Assembly (NCBI GenBank): GCA_039986595.1
Contig: JBDWQJ010000007.1
Location: 62,001 to 126,000 of the forward strand
Length of the DNA stretch: 64,000 bases
Direction of reading: 5' to 3'
From: Lentilitoribacter sp039986595
GTDB lineage: Bacteria; Pseudomonadota; Alphaproteobacteria; Rhizobiales; Rhizobiaceae
Below are positions 16,737-25,643 of the stretch, piece after piece (the first letter of the stretch is position 1; each line of letters begins with the position of its first letter). The position numbers and the translations under genes are program-made. The notes beneath the pieces are model-generated. The model had not been told where the DNA came from and made no database searches. It saw nothing but the letters and a program-made list of their open reading frames with translations.

Positions 16737-17987
16737 ATGCCGCAAGATTATTTCACAATTGAAGCAATACCAGCCCGTAAGGGTGATAGTCTCATTATAT
16801 ATGAGGGGCCCTCTGATAATTATAAGGTTGCCATCATCGATGGCGGCCCATCCAAGGTCTATAAAAATTCGCTGAAGCCTCGTATTAAGGACATCCGAAA
16901 AGATAAAGGCATCGCAGACGATGACCCATTGCCAATAGATTTTATGATGGTCAGCCATTTAGATGATGATCATATCAAAGGGATTTTGGACTTAGGTAAA
17001 GAGCTCAAAAACCAAACAGAAAATCATGAACCTGTTCTATTAACCATCGATAATCTATGGAACAATTCATTTGATGATATTATCGGAAATACCCAAGGCA
17101 CGCTAGAAGGTGTGCGCGATGGCGCGGGGGTAACAGCAAGCGTTGATACAGTTAACTGGTCAGATCCGCGCCTTGATCATGATGCAGAGGCCGTGCTTGC
17201 TAGCATTGGCCAAGGGTATAAGCTTTGGGGATATGCAAACTTTTTCGATTGGCGGGTAAATCATCCTTTCGGCATTGATGCATTAATTATGCAGCGTGGT
17301 GCTGATGATGATCAAAAAACGCCATTTAGCGATGATGTCACATTTACAATTATCGGTCCGCAAAAAAAGGAAATTGAAAAGCTTCAAAAGAAGTATGACA
17401 AGTACCTAAAAGACAAAGGGCTTGGGCGGAATGAGCGCGAAGCGGTTGTCGCTGGTTTGTCTCAGGATAGTAGTGTGACCAATCTTTCTAGCCTTGTCGT
17501 ATTGCTTGAGCGAAACGGAAAAACAATCTTATTAACAGGTGATGCATTGGGCAGTAAAATCATTGATGGCTTGGAAGTATCTGGTCATTTACCTTTCGGT
17601 GGGACAATGCATGTTGATGTGTTGAAAATGCAGCATCATGGTAGCGATCGAAATGTCACCCCAGAATTCTTTAAGCGCGTAACCGCTGACCACTATATTT
17701 TCTGTGGTGACGGTGAGCATGGAAATCCAGAACGGCAAACGTTTGAATGGCTAGTTAAAGCGCGCGGTGATGATACATATACACTGCACTTCACCTATCC
17801 AATTTCGATGATTGATAAAAAGCGCGAGGATGAAGTTCACGATGGCCATATTTGGGACCACGATGAGGATAGTCTAACAGCACTTTTTGAAACGGTTGGC
17901 GATAATGTAACGTTCAGCGAACCAACGCATCGCGATGGCGTGCGCATTGATTTGGCCGATCCTTTGGATGTTCCGCGTGCAAATTAA
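16737..17987 (+). CDS. ComEC-like metallo-beta-lactamase-fold hydrolase
   Basis: A 416-residue soluble protein of the metallo-beta-lactamase superfamily. It shows the metal motif H74-L-D-D-D78-H79 (SHLDDDHIKG, the HxDxDH variant typical of ComEC-type nuclease domains), the aspartate in LLTGDALG, and the C-terminal HHGS motif (KMQHHGSDRN). It has no transmembrane competence domain and no signal peptide, so it is a free cytoplasmic hydrolase, possibly a nuclease or phosphodiesterase. The ATG is preceded by AGGGGA. It follows the S8 protease with a short gap and the same strand, and its partner context suggests a protease-controlled effector; this is inference. Confidence 0.82.
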   Translation: MPQDYFTIEAIPARKGDSLIIYEGPSDNYKVAIIDGGPSKVYKNSLKPRIKDIRKDKGIADDDPLPIDFMMVSHLDDDHIKGILDLGKELKNQTENHEPVLLTIDNLWNNSFDDIIGNTQGTLEGVRDGAGVTASVDTVNWSDPRLDHDAEAVLASIGQGYKLWGYANFFDWRVNHPFGIDALIMQRGADDDQKTPFSDDVTFTIIGPQKKEIEKLQKKYDKYLKDKGLGRNEREAVVAGLSQDSSVTNLSSLVVLLERNGKTILLTGDALGSKIIDGLEVSGHLPFGGTMHVDVLKMQHHGSDRNVTPEFFKRVTADHYIFCGDGEHGNPERQTFEWLVKARGDDTYTLHFTYPISMIDKKREDEVHDGHIWDHDEDSLTALFETVGDNVTFSEPTHRDGVRIDLADPLDVPRAN

Positions 17988-18272
17988 GCTTGATCATATG
18001 CTTTAGACAGGATGAGGTTACTATCAGCATCCACAAAAGATGAACATTATAATCCAGCGGGTTGCATAGCTTGAGTGCCCGCGATGCGGGACATTTTCTC
18101 TGGAAATAACAAGTTAATTCAATTTAAAACGATTAGAATTTGTGCAGCCTATTTGCATTGGTGCTGAGTTTCTGTATGCATTCCTATCACTTTAAATCAG
18201 TGACTTGCTGGGTGCCAATCCAAAACAATTTTCCGGGGTGAGAAAAGAAGCTTCGGATTGATAGGAAAAGAC

Positions 18273-19841
18273 ATGACCATAATTGGAACGCCGAAAGAAA
18301 CGGCGAAGGATGAAAATCGCGTCGCGATGACACCGCAATCCGTCAAAGAATTACAAAAGCTTGGCTATGATTGCATAATTCAAAGTGGAGCGGGTGCTGC
18401 GGCTCGTTTTGCCGATGCTGATTATAAAGAGGCTGGTGCAACAGTCGTCAAAACTGCAAAAGATCTTTGGGACAAAGCCGATGTGGTGGCTAAAGTGCGC
18501 CCGCCAAGTGCAACTGAATCTAAAAAAATGCGTGATGGCCAAACGATCATCAGTTTCGTGTATCCAACGGATAATGAAAAACTGATGAAAGATGCTGCCG
18601 CCGCTGGTAGCTCGTTGGTCGCAATGGACATGGTGCCGCGTATTTCTCGTGCGCAGAAAATGGATGCATTGTCATCCATGGCAAATATCGCTGGTTATCG
18701 CGCGGTTGTCGAAGCCAGTAATAATTTCGGCCGTTTTTTCACCGGTCAAATTACAGCTGCGGGTAAAGTACCACCTGCAAAAATCATGGTTGTTGGCGCA
18801 GGTGTTGCAGGTCTTGCCGCAATTGGCGCTGCGCAAAGCATGGGTGCTATCGTGCGTGCATTTGATGTGCGCCCGGAAGTTGCTGAACAAATTGAATCTA
18901 TGGGTGCAGAGTTCTTGTTCCTTGATTTTGATGACAATCAAGATGGCGCAGGTACAGGCGGTTATGCAGCGCCTTCTTCTCCAGAGTTTCGCGAGAAGCA
19001 ATTAGCGCTTTTCCGCGAACAAGCGCCTGATGTTGATATTGTGATCACAACAGCGCTTATCCCAGGTCGCGATGCGCCAAAATTATGGCTCAAAGACATG
19101 GTTGAAGCCATGAAGCCTGGTTCGGTTGTTGTCGATTTGGCCGCAGAACGTGGTGGTAACTGCGATCTAACCGTTAAAGACGAAAAGATTGAAACAGAAA
19201 ACGGTGTCACCATTATCGGTTACACAGATTTCCCAAGCCGTATGGCCGCGCAATCATCAACGCTTTATGCGACAAATATCCGTCACATGATGACAGACCT
19301 TACACCTGAAAAAGACGGTGTTATCAACCACAATATGGAAGATGATGTCATCCGCGGTGCAACTGTTGCGCATAAGAAAGAGATTACTTTCCCACCTCCG
19401 AAGCCAAAGATTGCTGCCATCGCTGCTGCAAAACCGAAAGAGCCGGAAAAAACGCCTGAGGAATTGGCTGCAGAAGAAACAGCAGCCTTTAAGAAGGCAA
19501 CACGTCAACAAGTCGGTCTGCTGTTAGCAGGTGGTTTTCTCGTGTTGGGTGTTGGCATGGTCGCGCCCGCGAGCTTCATGCAGCACTTTATCGTTTTCGT
19601 TCTGTCGGTCTTTATTGGTTTCCAGGTTATTTGGAATGTAAGTCATTCATTACATACGCCTCTTATGGCCGTGACCAATGCGATTTCTTCAATCATCATT
19701 TTGGGTGCTTTGATGCAAATTGGATCAGGGTCCTTCCTCGTTATTCTCCTCGCTGCATTGTCTGTCTTTATGGCGAGTTTGAATATTTTCGGTGGCTTCC
19801 TAGTCACGCGTCGCATGCTAGCCATGTTCCAGAAGTCTTAA
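18273..19841 (+). CDS. pntA: Proton-translocating NAD(P) transhydrogenase subunit alpha
   Basis: A 522-residue full-length alpha subunit (E. coli-type). The NAD-binding domain I begins IGTPKETAKDENRVAMTP and contains the Rossmann motif VVGAGVAGLAAIGAA. A charged Ala/Pro/Lys linker follows, then about four membrane segments at the C-terminus. With PntB it couples hydride transfer from NADH to NADP+ to proton entry, supplying NADPH. The ATG at 18273 has AGGAAAAG upstream; an in-frame TTG at 18258 is less likely. pntB follows after 13 bp. Confidence 0.95.
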   Translation: MTIIGTPKETAKDENRVAMTPQSVKELQKLGYDCIIQSGAGAAARFADADYKEAGATVVKTAKDLWDKADVVAKVRPPSATESKKMRDGQTIISFVYPTDNEKLMKDAAAAGSSLVAMDMVPRISRAQKMDALSSMANIAGYRAVVEASNNFGRFFTGQITAAGKVPPAKIMVVGAGVAGLAAIGAAQSMGAIVRAFDVRPEVAEQIESMGAEFLFLDFDDNQDGAGTGGYAAPSSPEFREKQLALFREQAPDVDIVITTALIPGRDAPKLWLKDMVEAMKPGSVVVDLAAERGGNCDLTVKDEKIETENGVTIIGYTDFPSRMAAQSSTLYATNIRHMMTDLTPEKDGVINHNMEDDVIRGATVAHKKEITFPPPKPKIAAIAAAKPKEPEKTPEELAAEETAAFKKATRQQVGLLLAGGFLVLGVGMVAPASFMQHFIVFVLSVFIGFQVIWNVSHSLHTPLMAVTNAISSIIILGALMQIGSGSFLVILLAALSVFMASLNIFGGFLVTRRMLAMFQKS

Positions 19842-19854
19842 GGGGAGAAGTTAA

Positions 19855-21297
19855 ATGAGTTTAGGTCTTACTACAGCTGCATACGTTGTTGCAGCAGTCC
19901 TCTTTATTTTGTCACTTGGTGGTTTGTCTGGTCAAGAAAGTGCAAAGCGCGCTGTTTGGTATGGCATTGTTGGCATGGGCTTGGCTGTACTAGCAACATT
20001 ACTTGGGCCAGGTTCTGGTCTTTGGTATCTATCCATCCCACTCATCATCGGTGGTGGTATTATAGGTTATATGGTCGCCCAGCGCGTTCAAATGACAGAG
20101 ATGCCGCAACTTGTTGCAGCCATGCATTCACTTGTTGGTCTTGCAGCTGTCTTCGTTGCTTTCATTGCGCATTTTGAAATTGAAAATGTGCGTTATGCGC
20201 AAGAAGTTTCTGGTGAAGATATCAAATCATTGGGTGCATTTGCAGCGCTTATTGCCAAGAAAACGGCCGTTGAGATCAACATCCTTCGCGTTGAATTGTT
20301 CTTAGGATTGTTCATTGGTGCGATCACCTTCACAGGTTCTGTCATTGCATTTGGTAAACTTGCAGGCAAAGTGTCATCCACGGCCGAAAAGCTACCGGGT
20401 GGTCATGTTCTTAACGCAAGTGCAGCGATCATCTCGCTCATCTGTCTAGTTTGGTATTTCAATACTGGTGGTTTGCTACCTCTTATTGTTATGACAATCA
20501 TGGCTTTGTTCATTGGTTATCACTTGATCATGGGTATTGGTGGTGCTGACATGCCTGTTGTTGTGTCAATGTTGAATTCATATTCAGGTTGGGCAGCTGC
20601 AGCGATTGGCTTCTCGCTTGGTAATGATCTTTTGATCGTGGTTGGTGCGCTTGTGGGTTCATCTGGTGCGATTTTGTCATACATTATGTGTAAGGCGATG
20701 AACCGCTCGTTCATCAGCGTTATTCTTGGTGGTTTTGGCGGAACAACTGGTCCTGCAATGGAAATAGAAGGTGAGCAAGTCGCCATTGATGCCGATGGTG
20801 TTGCAACAGCACTTGAAGAAGCTGATAGCATCGTCATCGTGCCTGGATATGGTATGGCTGTTGCGCAAGCGCAAGCTTCGATTTCTGAGCTAACCCGCCG
20901 CCTTCGCGCTAAGGGTAAAAACGTACGCTTTGCTATTCACCCAGTTGCGGGTCGTCTGCCGGGTCACATGAATGTGCTTTTGGCTGAAGCTAAAGTACCA
21001 TATGACATTGTGATGGAAATGGATGAAATCAACGATGATTTCCCAGACACTGATGTTTGTATCATTGTAGGATCAAACGATATCGTGAACCCAGCGGCAC
21101 AAGAAGATCCAAATTCACCAATTGCAGGCATGCCTGTCTTGGAAGTTTGGAAAGCAAAGCAAGTGTTTGTGTCAAAACGTGGCCAAGGTACGGGCTATTC
21201 CGGCATTGAAAACCCATTGTTCTTTAAAGAGAACACACGCATGTTCTATGGTGATGCTAAACAATCTGTCGATGCATTGCTGCAAAAGATGTCGTAA
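19855..21297 (+). CDS. pntB: NAD(P) transhydrogenase subunit beta
   Basis: A 480-residue beta subunit with eight or nine membrane segments in the first 280 residues and the NADP(H)-binding domain III at the C-terminus (VPGYGMAVAQAQ, GRLPGHMNVLLAEA, GSNDIVNPAA). Length and motifs are standard. It forms the proton channel with the PntA membrane helices. A good intrinsic terminator follows, so pntAB is a closed transcription unit. Confidence 0.96.
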   Translation: MSLGLTTAAYVVAAVLFILSLGGLSGQESAKRAVWYGIVGMGLAVLATLLGPGSGLWYLSIPLIIGGGIIGYMVAQRVQMTEMPQLVAAMHSLVGLAAVFVAFIAHFEIENVRYAQEVSGEDIKSLGAFAALIAKKTAVEINILRVELFLGLFIGAITFTGSVIAFGKLAGKVSSTAEKLPGGHVLNASAAIISLICLVWYFNTGGLLPLIVMTIMALFIGYHLIMGIGGADMPVVVSMLNSYSGWAAAAIGFSLGNDLLIVVGALVGSSGAILSYIMCKAMNRSFISVILGGFGGTTGPAMEIEGEQVAIDADGVATALEEADSIVIVPGYGMAVAQAQASISELTRRLRAKGKNVRFAIHPVAGRLPGHMNVLLAEAKVPYDIVMEMDEINDDFPDTDVCIIVGSNDIVNPAAQEDPNSPIAGMPVLEVWKAKQVFVSKRGQGTGYSGIENPLFFKENTRMFYGDAKQSVDALLQKMS

Positions 21298-21325
21298 TTT
21301 ATTTTACTAAATTTGAATTTGTAGG

Positions 21326-21355
21326 CGAGGGCGGTTTTTCCGGCCTCGTTTTTTT
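21326..21355 (+). terminator. Rho-independent terminator of pntAB
   Basis: CGAGG.CGG pairs with CCG.CCTCG (nine positions, one mismatch) around a TTTTT loop and is followed by seven T residues, 28 bp after the pntB stop. Confidence 0.85.
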
Positions 21356-21362
21356 ATGGCGT

Positions 21363-21376
21363 TTGATCTGGCGCAA
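21363..21376 (+). promoter_or_regulatory. FNR/FixK-type box upstream of VIT1-family gene
   Basis: TTGATCTGGCGCAA fits the FNR/FixK/Anr family pattern TTGAT-N4-nnCAA. A TAAACT element begins 21 bp after its end, and the start codon is about 54 bp from the box centre, as in class II FNR promoters where the box is centred near -41.5. An identical 14-mer with parallel spacing precedes the universal stress protein gene 2.3 kb away. Confidence 0.7.
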
Positions 21377-21423
21377 AGTGCATAATTTTCAATCTGCTAA
21401 ACTGAATAGTGTTAGGAGCGAAG

Positions 21424-22131
21424 ATGGAGCATGGACATACAGTAAAAGAAATTAGAGAGCGCCTGGCTGAGAAAAATTCTCCCAGTGATCTGCGAGACTT
21501 CGTCTATGGAAGTATTGATGGCACAATTACGACATTTGCAATTGTTGCAGGTGTGGAAGGTGCAAACCTTGCTCCCTCAATTATCATCGCGCTCGGATTT
21601 GCCAATGTTTTAGCTGATGGGTTTTCCATGGCTGCCAGCAATTATAGCGGCACCAAAGCAGAGCTTGATGATATTAAGCGCTTACGCCAAATCGAGGTTC
21701 AACATTTGCAGAACAATCCCGAAGGCGAGCGAGAGGAAATTCGACAAATTCTCATTATGAAGGGGCTTGAGGGTGAGGTCTTAGAGGGTGCAGTAAATGC
21801 CATTACATCACACAAAGAGCGCTGGATTGATATGATGATGGTGGAAGAATACGGCGTAGTTCCGCAAAACCCAGAACCGCTTCGCGCTGCGCTCATCACA
21901 TTTTTTGCCTTTGTTGTCTGCGGTATGATCCCGCTAGTATCTTATATACTTGGCTTGGGTGACGCCTTCATCGCAGCTATGGTTGCCACAGGTGCAACGT
22001 TCTTTCTGATCGGTGCGCTGAAAAGCAAATGGTCACTTCAAAACTGGATTTGGTCAGGGTTGGAGACGTTATGCATTGGCGGTATTGCCGCGGGTTTGGC
22101 ATATTTTGTTGGCAGCTTATTTGCTGGTTAG
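21424..22131 (+). CDS. VIT1/CCC1-family Fe2+/Mn2+ transporter
   Basis: A 235-residue membrane protein of the vacuolar-iron-transporter family. SPSDLRDFVYGSIDGTITTFAIVAG is the hallmark first segment, FANVLADGFSMAASNYSGTKAE the second, and three more segments lie near the C-terminus. The central hydrophilic stretch (about residues 75-150, rich in Glu/Met: ERWIDMMMVEEYG) is the metal-binding domain. The N-terminal ferritin-like domain of MbfA proteins is absent. Translation probably starts at 21424, with TTAGGAG upstream. It likely exports or sequesters Fe2+/Mn2+, and its promoter carries an FNR-type box. Its stop overlaps the convergent repair gene by four bases. Confidence 0.87.
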   Translation: MEHGHTVKEIRERLAEKNSPSDLRDFVYGSIDGTITTFAIVAGVEGANLAPSIIIALGFANVLADGFSMAASNYSGTKAELDDIKRLRQIEVQHLQNNPEGEREEIRQILIMKGLEGEVLEGAVNAITSHKERWIDMMMVEEYGVVPQNPEPLRAALITFFAFVVCGMIPLVSYILGLGDAFIAAMVATGATFFLIGALKSKWSLQNWIWSGLETLCIGGIAAGLAYFVGSLFAG

Positions 22132-23618
22132 TTAAAGCCATCTTGATAGATGTTTTGGATAACATCCTTGAGCGCGATCTCTAAATCTGATGATATCAAC
22201 CCAGGTCCTGCTTTCGCCCCTGCTTCACCGTGGAACCAAACACCTGCGCATGCAGCCTCAAACTCTGGCATTCCTTGCGCCAGTAGGGCTGTAATTATTC
22301 CACAAAGGACGTCGCCGCTTCCCGCAGTTGCAAGCCAAGGGGGTGCATTACTTGTTATTGCAGCGTTGTTTGAACCCTTTGCGATAACTGTATCTGGTCC
22401 TTTTAAAACAACTGTTGCACTTGATGTTTCTGAAGCTATTTTTGTTCTCTTCACTTTGTCTTGGCTCAAAGTAAGCACGGGGAATAATCGTGCAAATTCA
22501 CCGTCGTGAGGTGTTAATATTGTTGGTGATGATCGTGCTTTAATTAAGTCAAATAGCGCGCAAGGTTCATCGGAAAATGCTGTAAGCGCACCTGCATCAA
22601 GGACAACCGATTTGTCTGTGTTTAAAATAATTTTGGTTATACTGCGCGTTTGTTCATTGGGATCCAAACCGGGGCCAACACAAACAGCATTGATCCGTTT
22701 ATCATCGAGGATGTTTGATAATTCGTGTTCGTTATCCATTTTAGACAACATAATGGCGTCCGTGCGCGCTGCATGCGCTGACAGGGTTTCTGACGGACAT
22801 GCAATTGTAACCAATCCCGCGCCCATGCGCAGCGCAGCTTTCGCCATTAAGCGTGCAGCTCCGGATTTATCCAGCCCAGCTGAAACAGAAAGCGTATGTC
22901 CACGAGAATATTTGTGACCTGTCGCCTTTAGTATTGGGTAATGATCTTGCCAAAGCACTGGGATATTTAGATTTAGTCTCGGTGATATTTGATTGAGAAC
23001 TTTTTCAGATATTCCGATCTGCCCAAGATAAACCTTGCCGCATAATTCTCTCCCGGGAAATAGGATATGGCCCGGCTTATATCGAAAGAATGTCGCTGTT
23101 GCCTGTGCTTTTATCGCGCATCCGGATACTTTACCTGTTTGCCCGTTTATCCCGCTAGGCAAATCAATCGCAAGTATTTGGGTAGCTGATGCATTAATTG
23201 CATGAATAATATCCGCAAAATCACCTTTAACTTCGCGTTTAAGTCCCGCACCAAAAATCCCATCTACAATCAGATGATAATCATCAAAATCTGGGTTTTT
23301 GATGGGTTGTATGTCCTTTGACATTTTATCAAAAGCAAGACGCGCATCGCCTGCAATTTTAGTATTATCTCCGATGATTGTAACAGCGACGTCATATCCA
23401 TATCTCTTCAATAGTTCAGCAAGTATAAACCCGTCCCCACCGTTGTTGCCAACTCCAGCAACAACCAAAACGGTTTTCACTTTTGGAAAGTGTTGGTGCA
23501 AAACCTCAAAGATAAACGCGCCGGCACGTCGCATAAGTTCAATTCCAGCAATTCCGCTTTCGATCGTCAGAGCATCTGCTTTCGACATCTGTTCTGGCGT
23601 TAGAAGTTCACCCATCAT
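22128..23618 (-). CDS. nnrDE: Bifunctional NAD(P)HX epimerase / ADP-dependent dehydratase
   Basis: A 496-residue fusion. The YjeF N-terminal epimerase domain spans about residues 1-205 (VAGVGNNGGDGFILAELL, IVDGIFGAGL). The C-terminal ribokinase-like dehydratase spans about 220-490 (YSRGHTLSVSAG, GDVLCGIITALLAQG). It repairs hydrated NADH/NADPH formed non-enzymatically or by GAPDH. Length and both active-site regions look complete. It sits close to the transhydrogenase genes, another nicotinamide-nucleotide function, though on the opposite strand. Two adjacent ATGs are possible starts. Confidence 0.93.
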   Translation of the reverse strand: MMGELLTPEQMSKADALTIESGIAGIELMRRAGAFIFEVLHQHFPKVKTVLVVAGVGNNGGDGFILAELLKRYGYDVAVTIIGDNTKIAGDARLAFDKMSKDIQPIKNPDFDDYHLIVDGIFGAGLKREVKGDFADIIHAINASATQILAIDLPSGINGQTGKVSGCAIKAQATATFFRYKPGHILFPGRELCGKVYLGQIGISEKVLNQISPRLNLNIPVLWQDHYPILKATGHKYSRGHTLSVSAGLDKSGAARLMAKAALRMGAGLVTIACPSETLSAHAARTDAIMLSKMDNEHELSNILDDKRINAVCVGPGLDPNEQTRSITKIILNTDKSVVLDAGALTAFSDEPCALFDLIKARSSPTILTPHDGEFARLFPVLTLSQDKVKRTKIASETSSATVVLKGPDTVIAKGSNNAAITSNAPPWLATAGSGDVLCGIITALLAQGMPEFEAACAGVWFHGEAGAKAGPGLISSDLEIALKDVIQNIYQDGFN

Positions 23619-23699
23619 CTATCCTGTCATAACAAAACCATCAGCCAATAATTGGATGAAACTGGTGGTCTAATTCTAACACAAAAAATATATAAAGCT

Positions 23700-23713
23700 T
23701 TGATCTGGCGCAA
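23700..23713 (+). promoter_or_regulatory. FNR/FixK-type box upstream of USP gene
   Basis: The same TTGATCTGGCGCAA 14-mer as in front of the VIT1-family gene. TAAATT begins 22 bp after the box and AAAGGAG precedes the start codon. Box, -10-like element and gene are arranged as in an FNR-activated class II promoter. Confidence 0.72.
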
Positions 23714-23767
23714 GGCGTTACATGCGTATCTCGGCTAAATTGGTATCAGCACAAAGGAGATCTTATA

Positions 23768-24622
23768 ATGAAAAAAGATACGATTTTAACGTTCGTTGGA
23801 ACGTCAACTCCAACGGAAACAATAGATAAAGCTATCCGCATGGCTGATGATGCAAATGCCCATTTATCTGTCGTAATTTTGGCAGTTGCTCCCCAACTTT
23901 ACGCGTATGGATACGGGATTGCATATGGAAGATTTGTTGGTGTGGAGAATTGGTCGCAAGAGATCAAAGACATGACCGATGATATCAACGCAAAATCTGA
24001 TCAGATTGAAAAACTCGTGCAAGAAGCTGGGATATCGGCGGACGTTTTAATGGAGTTCTGTGAGAGTTCGCTCCTGCGAAATGCAGTTATGAGCCATGCA
24101 TGTTTGGCTGATCGTGTTGTCATTCTCGATCACTCTGGATTGCCTGCCGATATTTTAGATGGTGTCATGTCTGGTGTTATTTTTGACGCGCCATCAGGGC
24201 TTATTCATGGTCGGAATGCTGAAAAAGCAGCCGTATCCAGTCAGAACGCATTTATAGCCTGGGATTCCAGTAAACATTGTGCTGCAGCTATAAAATGCGC
24301 TTTGCCATTATTTGACGATGGAACTGAGGTTACAATCGGAGTTTTTGATCCGATAAAACGTGAGAATGAGGATGGTGAAGAACCTGGTGCAGATCTTGCA
24401 AGTTGGCTCAGCCGTCATGATGTGAAGGTTACCATTGAGCAATATCCATCCGGTGGAGAAGAAATTGCTGATTGCATTATAAAACGTGCAAAAGAAAAGG
24501 GGGCTGATTTGGTCGTCATGGGTGGTTACGGACACATGAAAATTCGTCAGCAGTTATTTGGTGGGACGACCGAGACTATGTTAAATCAACGAGAGTTGCC
24601 GATATTGATGGCTCATAAATAA
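23768..24622 (+). CDS. Tandem universal stress protein (UspA family)
   Basis: A 284-residue protein with two Usp domains. The second, from about residue 155, ends with the nucleotide-binding signature VVMGGYGHMKIRQQLFGG followed by T-T (G-x2-G-x9-G-[ST]). The first half is more diverged and lacks a clear copy of that motif. AAAGGAG lies about ten bases upstream of the ATG. The FNR/FixK-type box in its promoter suggests induction at low oxygen, as known for several rhizobial and pseudomonad Usp genes. It is cytoplasmic; its exact role is not predictable. Confidence 0.88.
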   Translation: MKKDTILTFVGTSTPTETIDKAIRMADDANAHLSVVILAVAPQLYAYGYGIAYGRFVGVENWSQEIKDMTDDINAKSDQIEKLVQEAGISADVLMEFCESSLLRNAVMSHACLADRVVILDHSGLPADILDGVMSGVIFDAPSGLIHGRNAEKAAVSSQNAFIAWDSSKHCAAAIKCALPLFDDGTEVTIGVFDPIKRENEDGEEPGADLASWLSRHDVKVTIEQYPSGGEEIADCIIKRAKEKGADLVVMGGYGHMKIRQQLFGGTTETMLNQRELPILMAHK

Positions 24623-24630
24623 GAATTTAT

Positions 24631-24654
24631 TTGGGCGTAATTCATTGCGCCTAA
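24631..24654. terminator. Possible bidirectional hairpin between convergent genes
   Basis: TTGGGCG pairs with CGCCTAA (one wobble) around a 10-nt loop between the stops of the stress protein and the OxyR-like gene. AT-rich flanks on both sides would serve either direction. The stem is weak. Confidence 0.4.
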
Positions 24655-25578
24655 TTACTTGTGCATGACTGATATTTCAGGCAGTTCGCGTTCGGCTGTT
24701 CGTCTGATTAGTGTCGCTATTTCATTGAACAGTTTTCCATGCACCGAGCGCTTGCGCCATGTTAAACCAATTTGGCGATAAAGATTGATCGCATTGAGGT
24801 TTAAGACCGCAATTTCATTCCGGCTACCGATTTCTGACTTTACATAAAGTGCTGGTAAGAACGCCAATCCCACATCCATGCCAACCATCAATCTAAGCGT
24901 ATCAAGGCTTGTACCTTCATAGTCTCGTAATGGGTTTGCTCCCAGATCTTCGCAAAGCTGGCTAATCTGGTCGTGCATATGATGGCCGCGTTCAATCACC
25001 AACACATTTTGATTTTTAAGATCGGTTTTGTCGATTTGCGCTCGTCCCGCTAGCTGATGGTCGGGCGATGATACCACTAAAAATGGCTCGCGAAACAATT
25101 GCTCCACAACAAGGTCGGAGTGTTTAATTGGTAGCGGTGAAATAACAACATCATGAATGCCTTCCTTTAGCTCAAGTTGAAGGTCTTGAGGTTTTCCCTC
25201 CTTCACATAGAGCTTTAAATTTGGGTAATTCTGGTGCATTTCAGGCACTATATATGGAAGTAAATAAGGCCCCAAAGTTGGCGGTACACCAATGCGAATT
25301 GTACCTTCAAACCCATGCTGCGATGCTGCCGCAAGGTTTTTGATTTCTTCAACTTCAGATAAAATACTTCGTGCTCTATCCGATATTTCCCGACCCAAGG
25401 GCGTGAGCATCACTTTGCCTGTGTCTCGCTCCACCAAACGCGCCTTCAATTGCTTTTCCAATTCCTGAATCTGCGTGCTTAGTGTTGGTTGCGTCACATT
25501 CATGCGTTCCGCTGCCCGTCTGAAATGAAGTTCTTGTGAAAGCGCCACGAGATAACTGAGTTGTCTGAGTGTTGTCAT
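24655..25578 (-). CDS. OxyR-like LysR regulator lacking the peroxidatic cysteine
   Basis: A 307-residue LysR-type regulator whose helix-turn-helix (HFRRAAERMNVTQPTLSTQI) and C-terminal domain align best with OxyR. The segment from ERGHHMHDQISQLC to GTSLDTLRLMVG matches E. coli OxyR around Cys199-Cys208. At the Cys199 position this protein has H200, while the Cys208 equivalent, C209, is kept. It therefore cannot form the OxyR disulfide switch and may sense something else or act constitutively. A half-site with the OxyR consensus ATAGnTnnnAnCTAT lies 66 bp upstream of its start, in the gap before the bicarbonate-transporter region. Confidence 0.85.
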   Translation of the reverse strand: MTTLRQLSYLVALSQELHFRRAAERMNVTQPTLSTQIQELEKQLKARLVERDTGKVMLTPLGREISDRARSILSEVEEIKNLAAASQHGFEGTIRIGVPPTLGPYLLPYIVPEMHQNYPNLKLYVKEGKPQDLQLELKEGIHDVVISPLPIKHSDLVVEQLFREPFLVVSSPDHQLAGRAQIDKTDLKNQNVLVIERGHHMHDQISQLCEDLGANPLRDYEGTSLDTLRLMVGMDVGLAFLPALYVKSEIGSRNEIAVLNLNAINLYRQIGLTWRKRSVHGKLFNEIATLIRRTAERELPEISVMHK

Positions 25579-25643
25579 GAGTGTTTTGCCGACGGGTTAG
25601 ATTGATTGCCTATAGATAAAAATAAATGAAAATATAATATTTA

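Noticed and set aside
16737..17987. ComEC competence channel or classical beta-lactamase
   Set aside because: No competence membrane domain and no signal peptide; motif HxDxDH and HHGS fit a free ComEC-like hydrolase.
17988..18272. RNA gene or small frame between the MBL gene and pntA
   Set aside because: Only a weak CCCGC/GCGGG stem near 18080 and AT-rich promoter-like sequence are present; nothing supports an RNA gene.
22150..22917. Forward-strand frames opposite the NAD(P)HX repair gene
   Set aside because: They lie entirely within the well-supported reverse-strand nnrDE gene and show no domain features.
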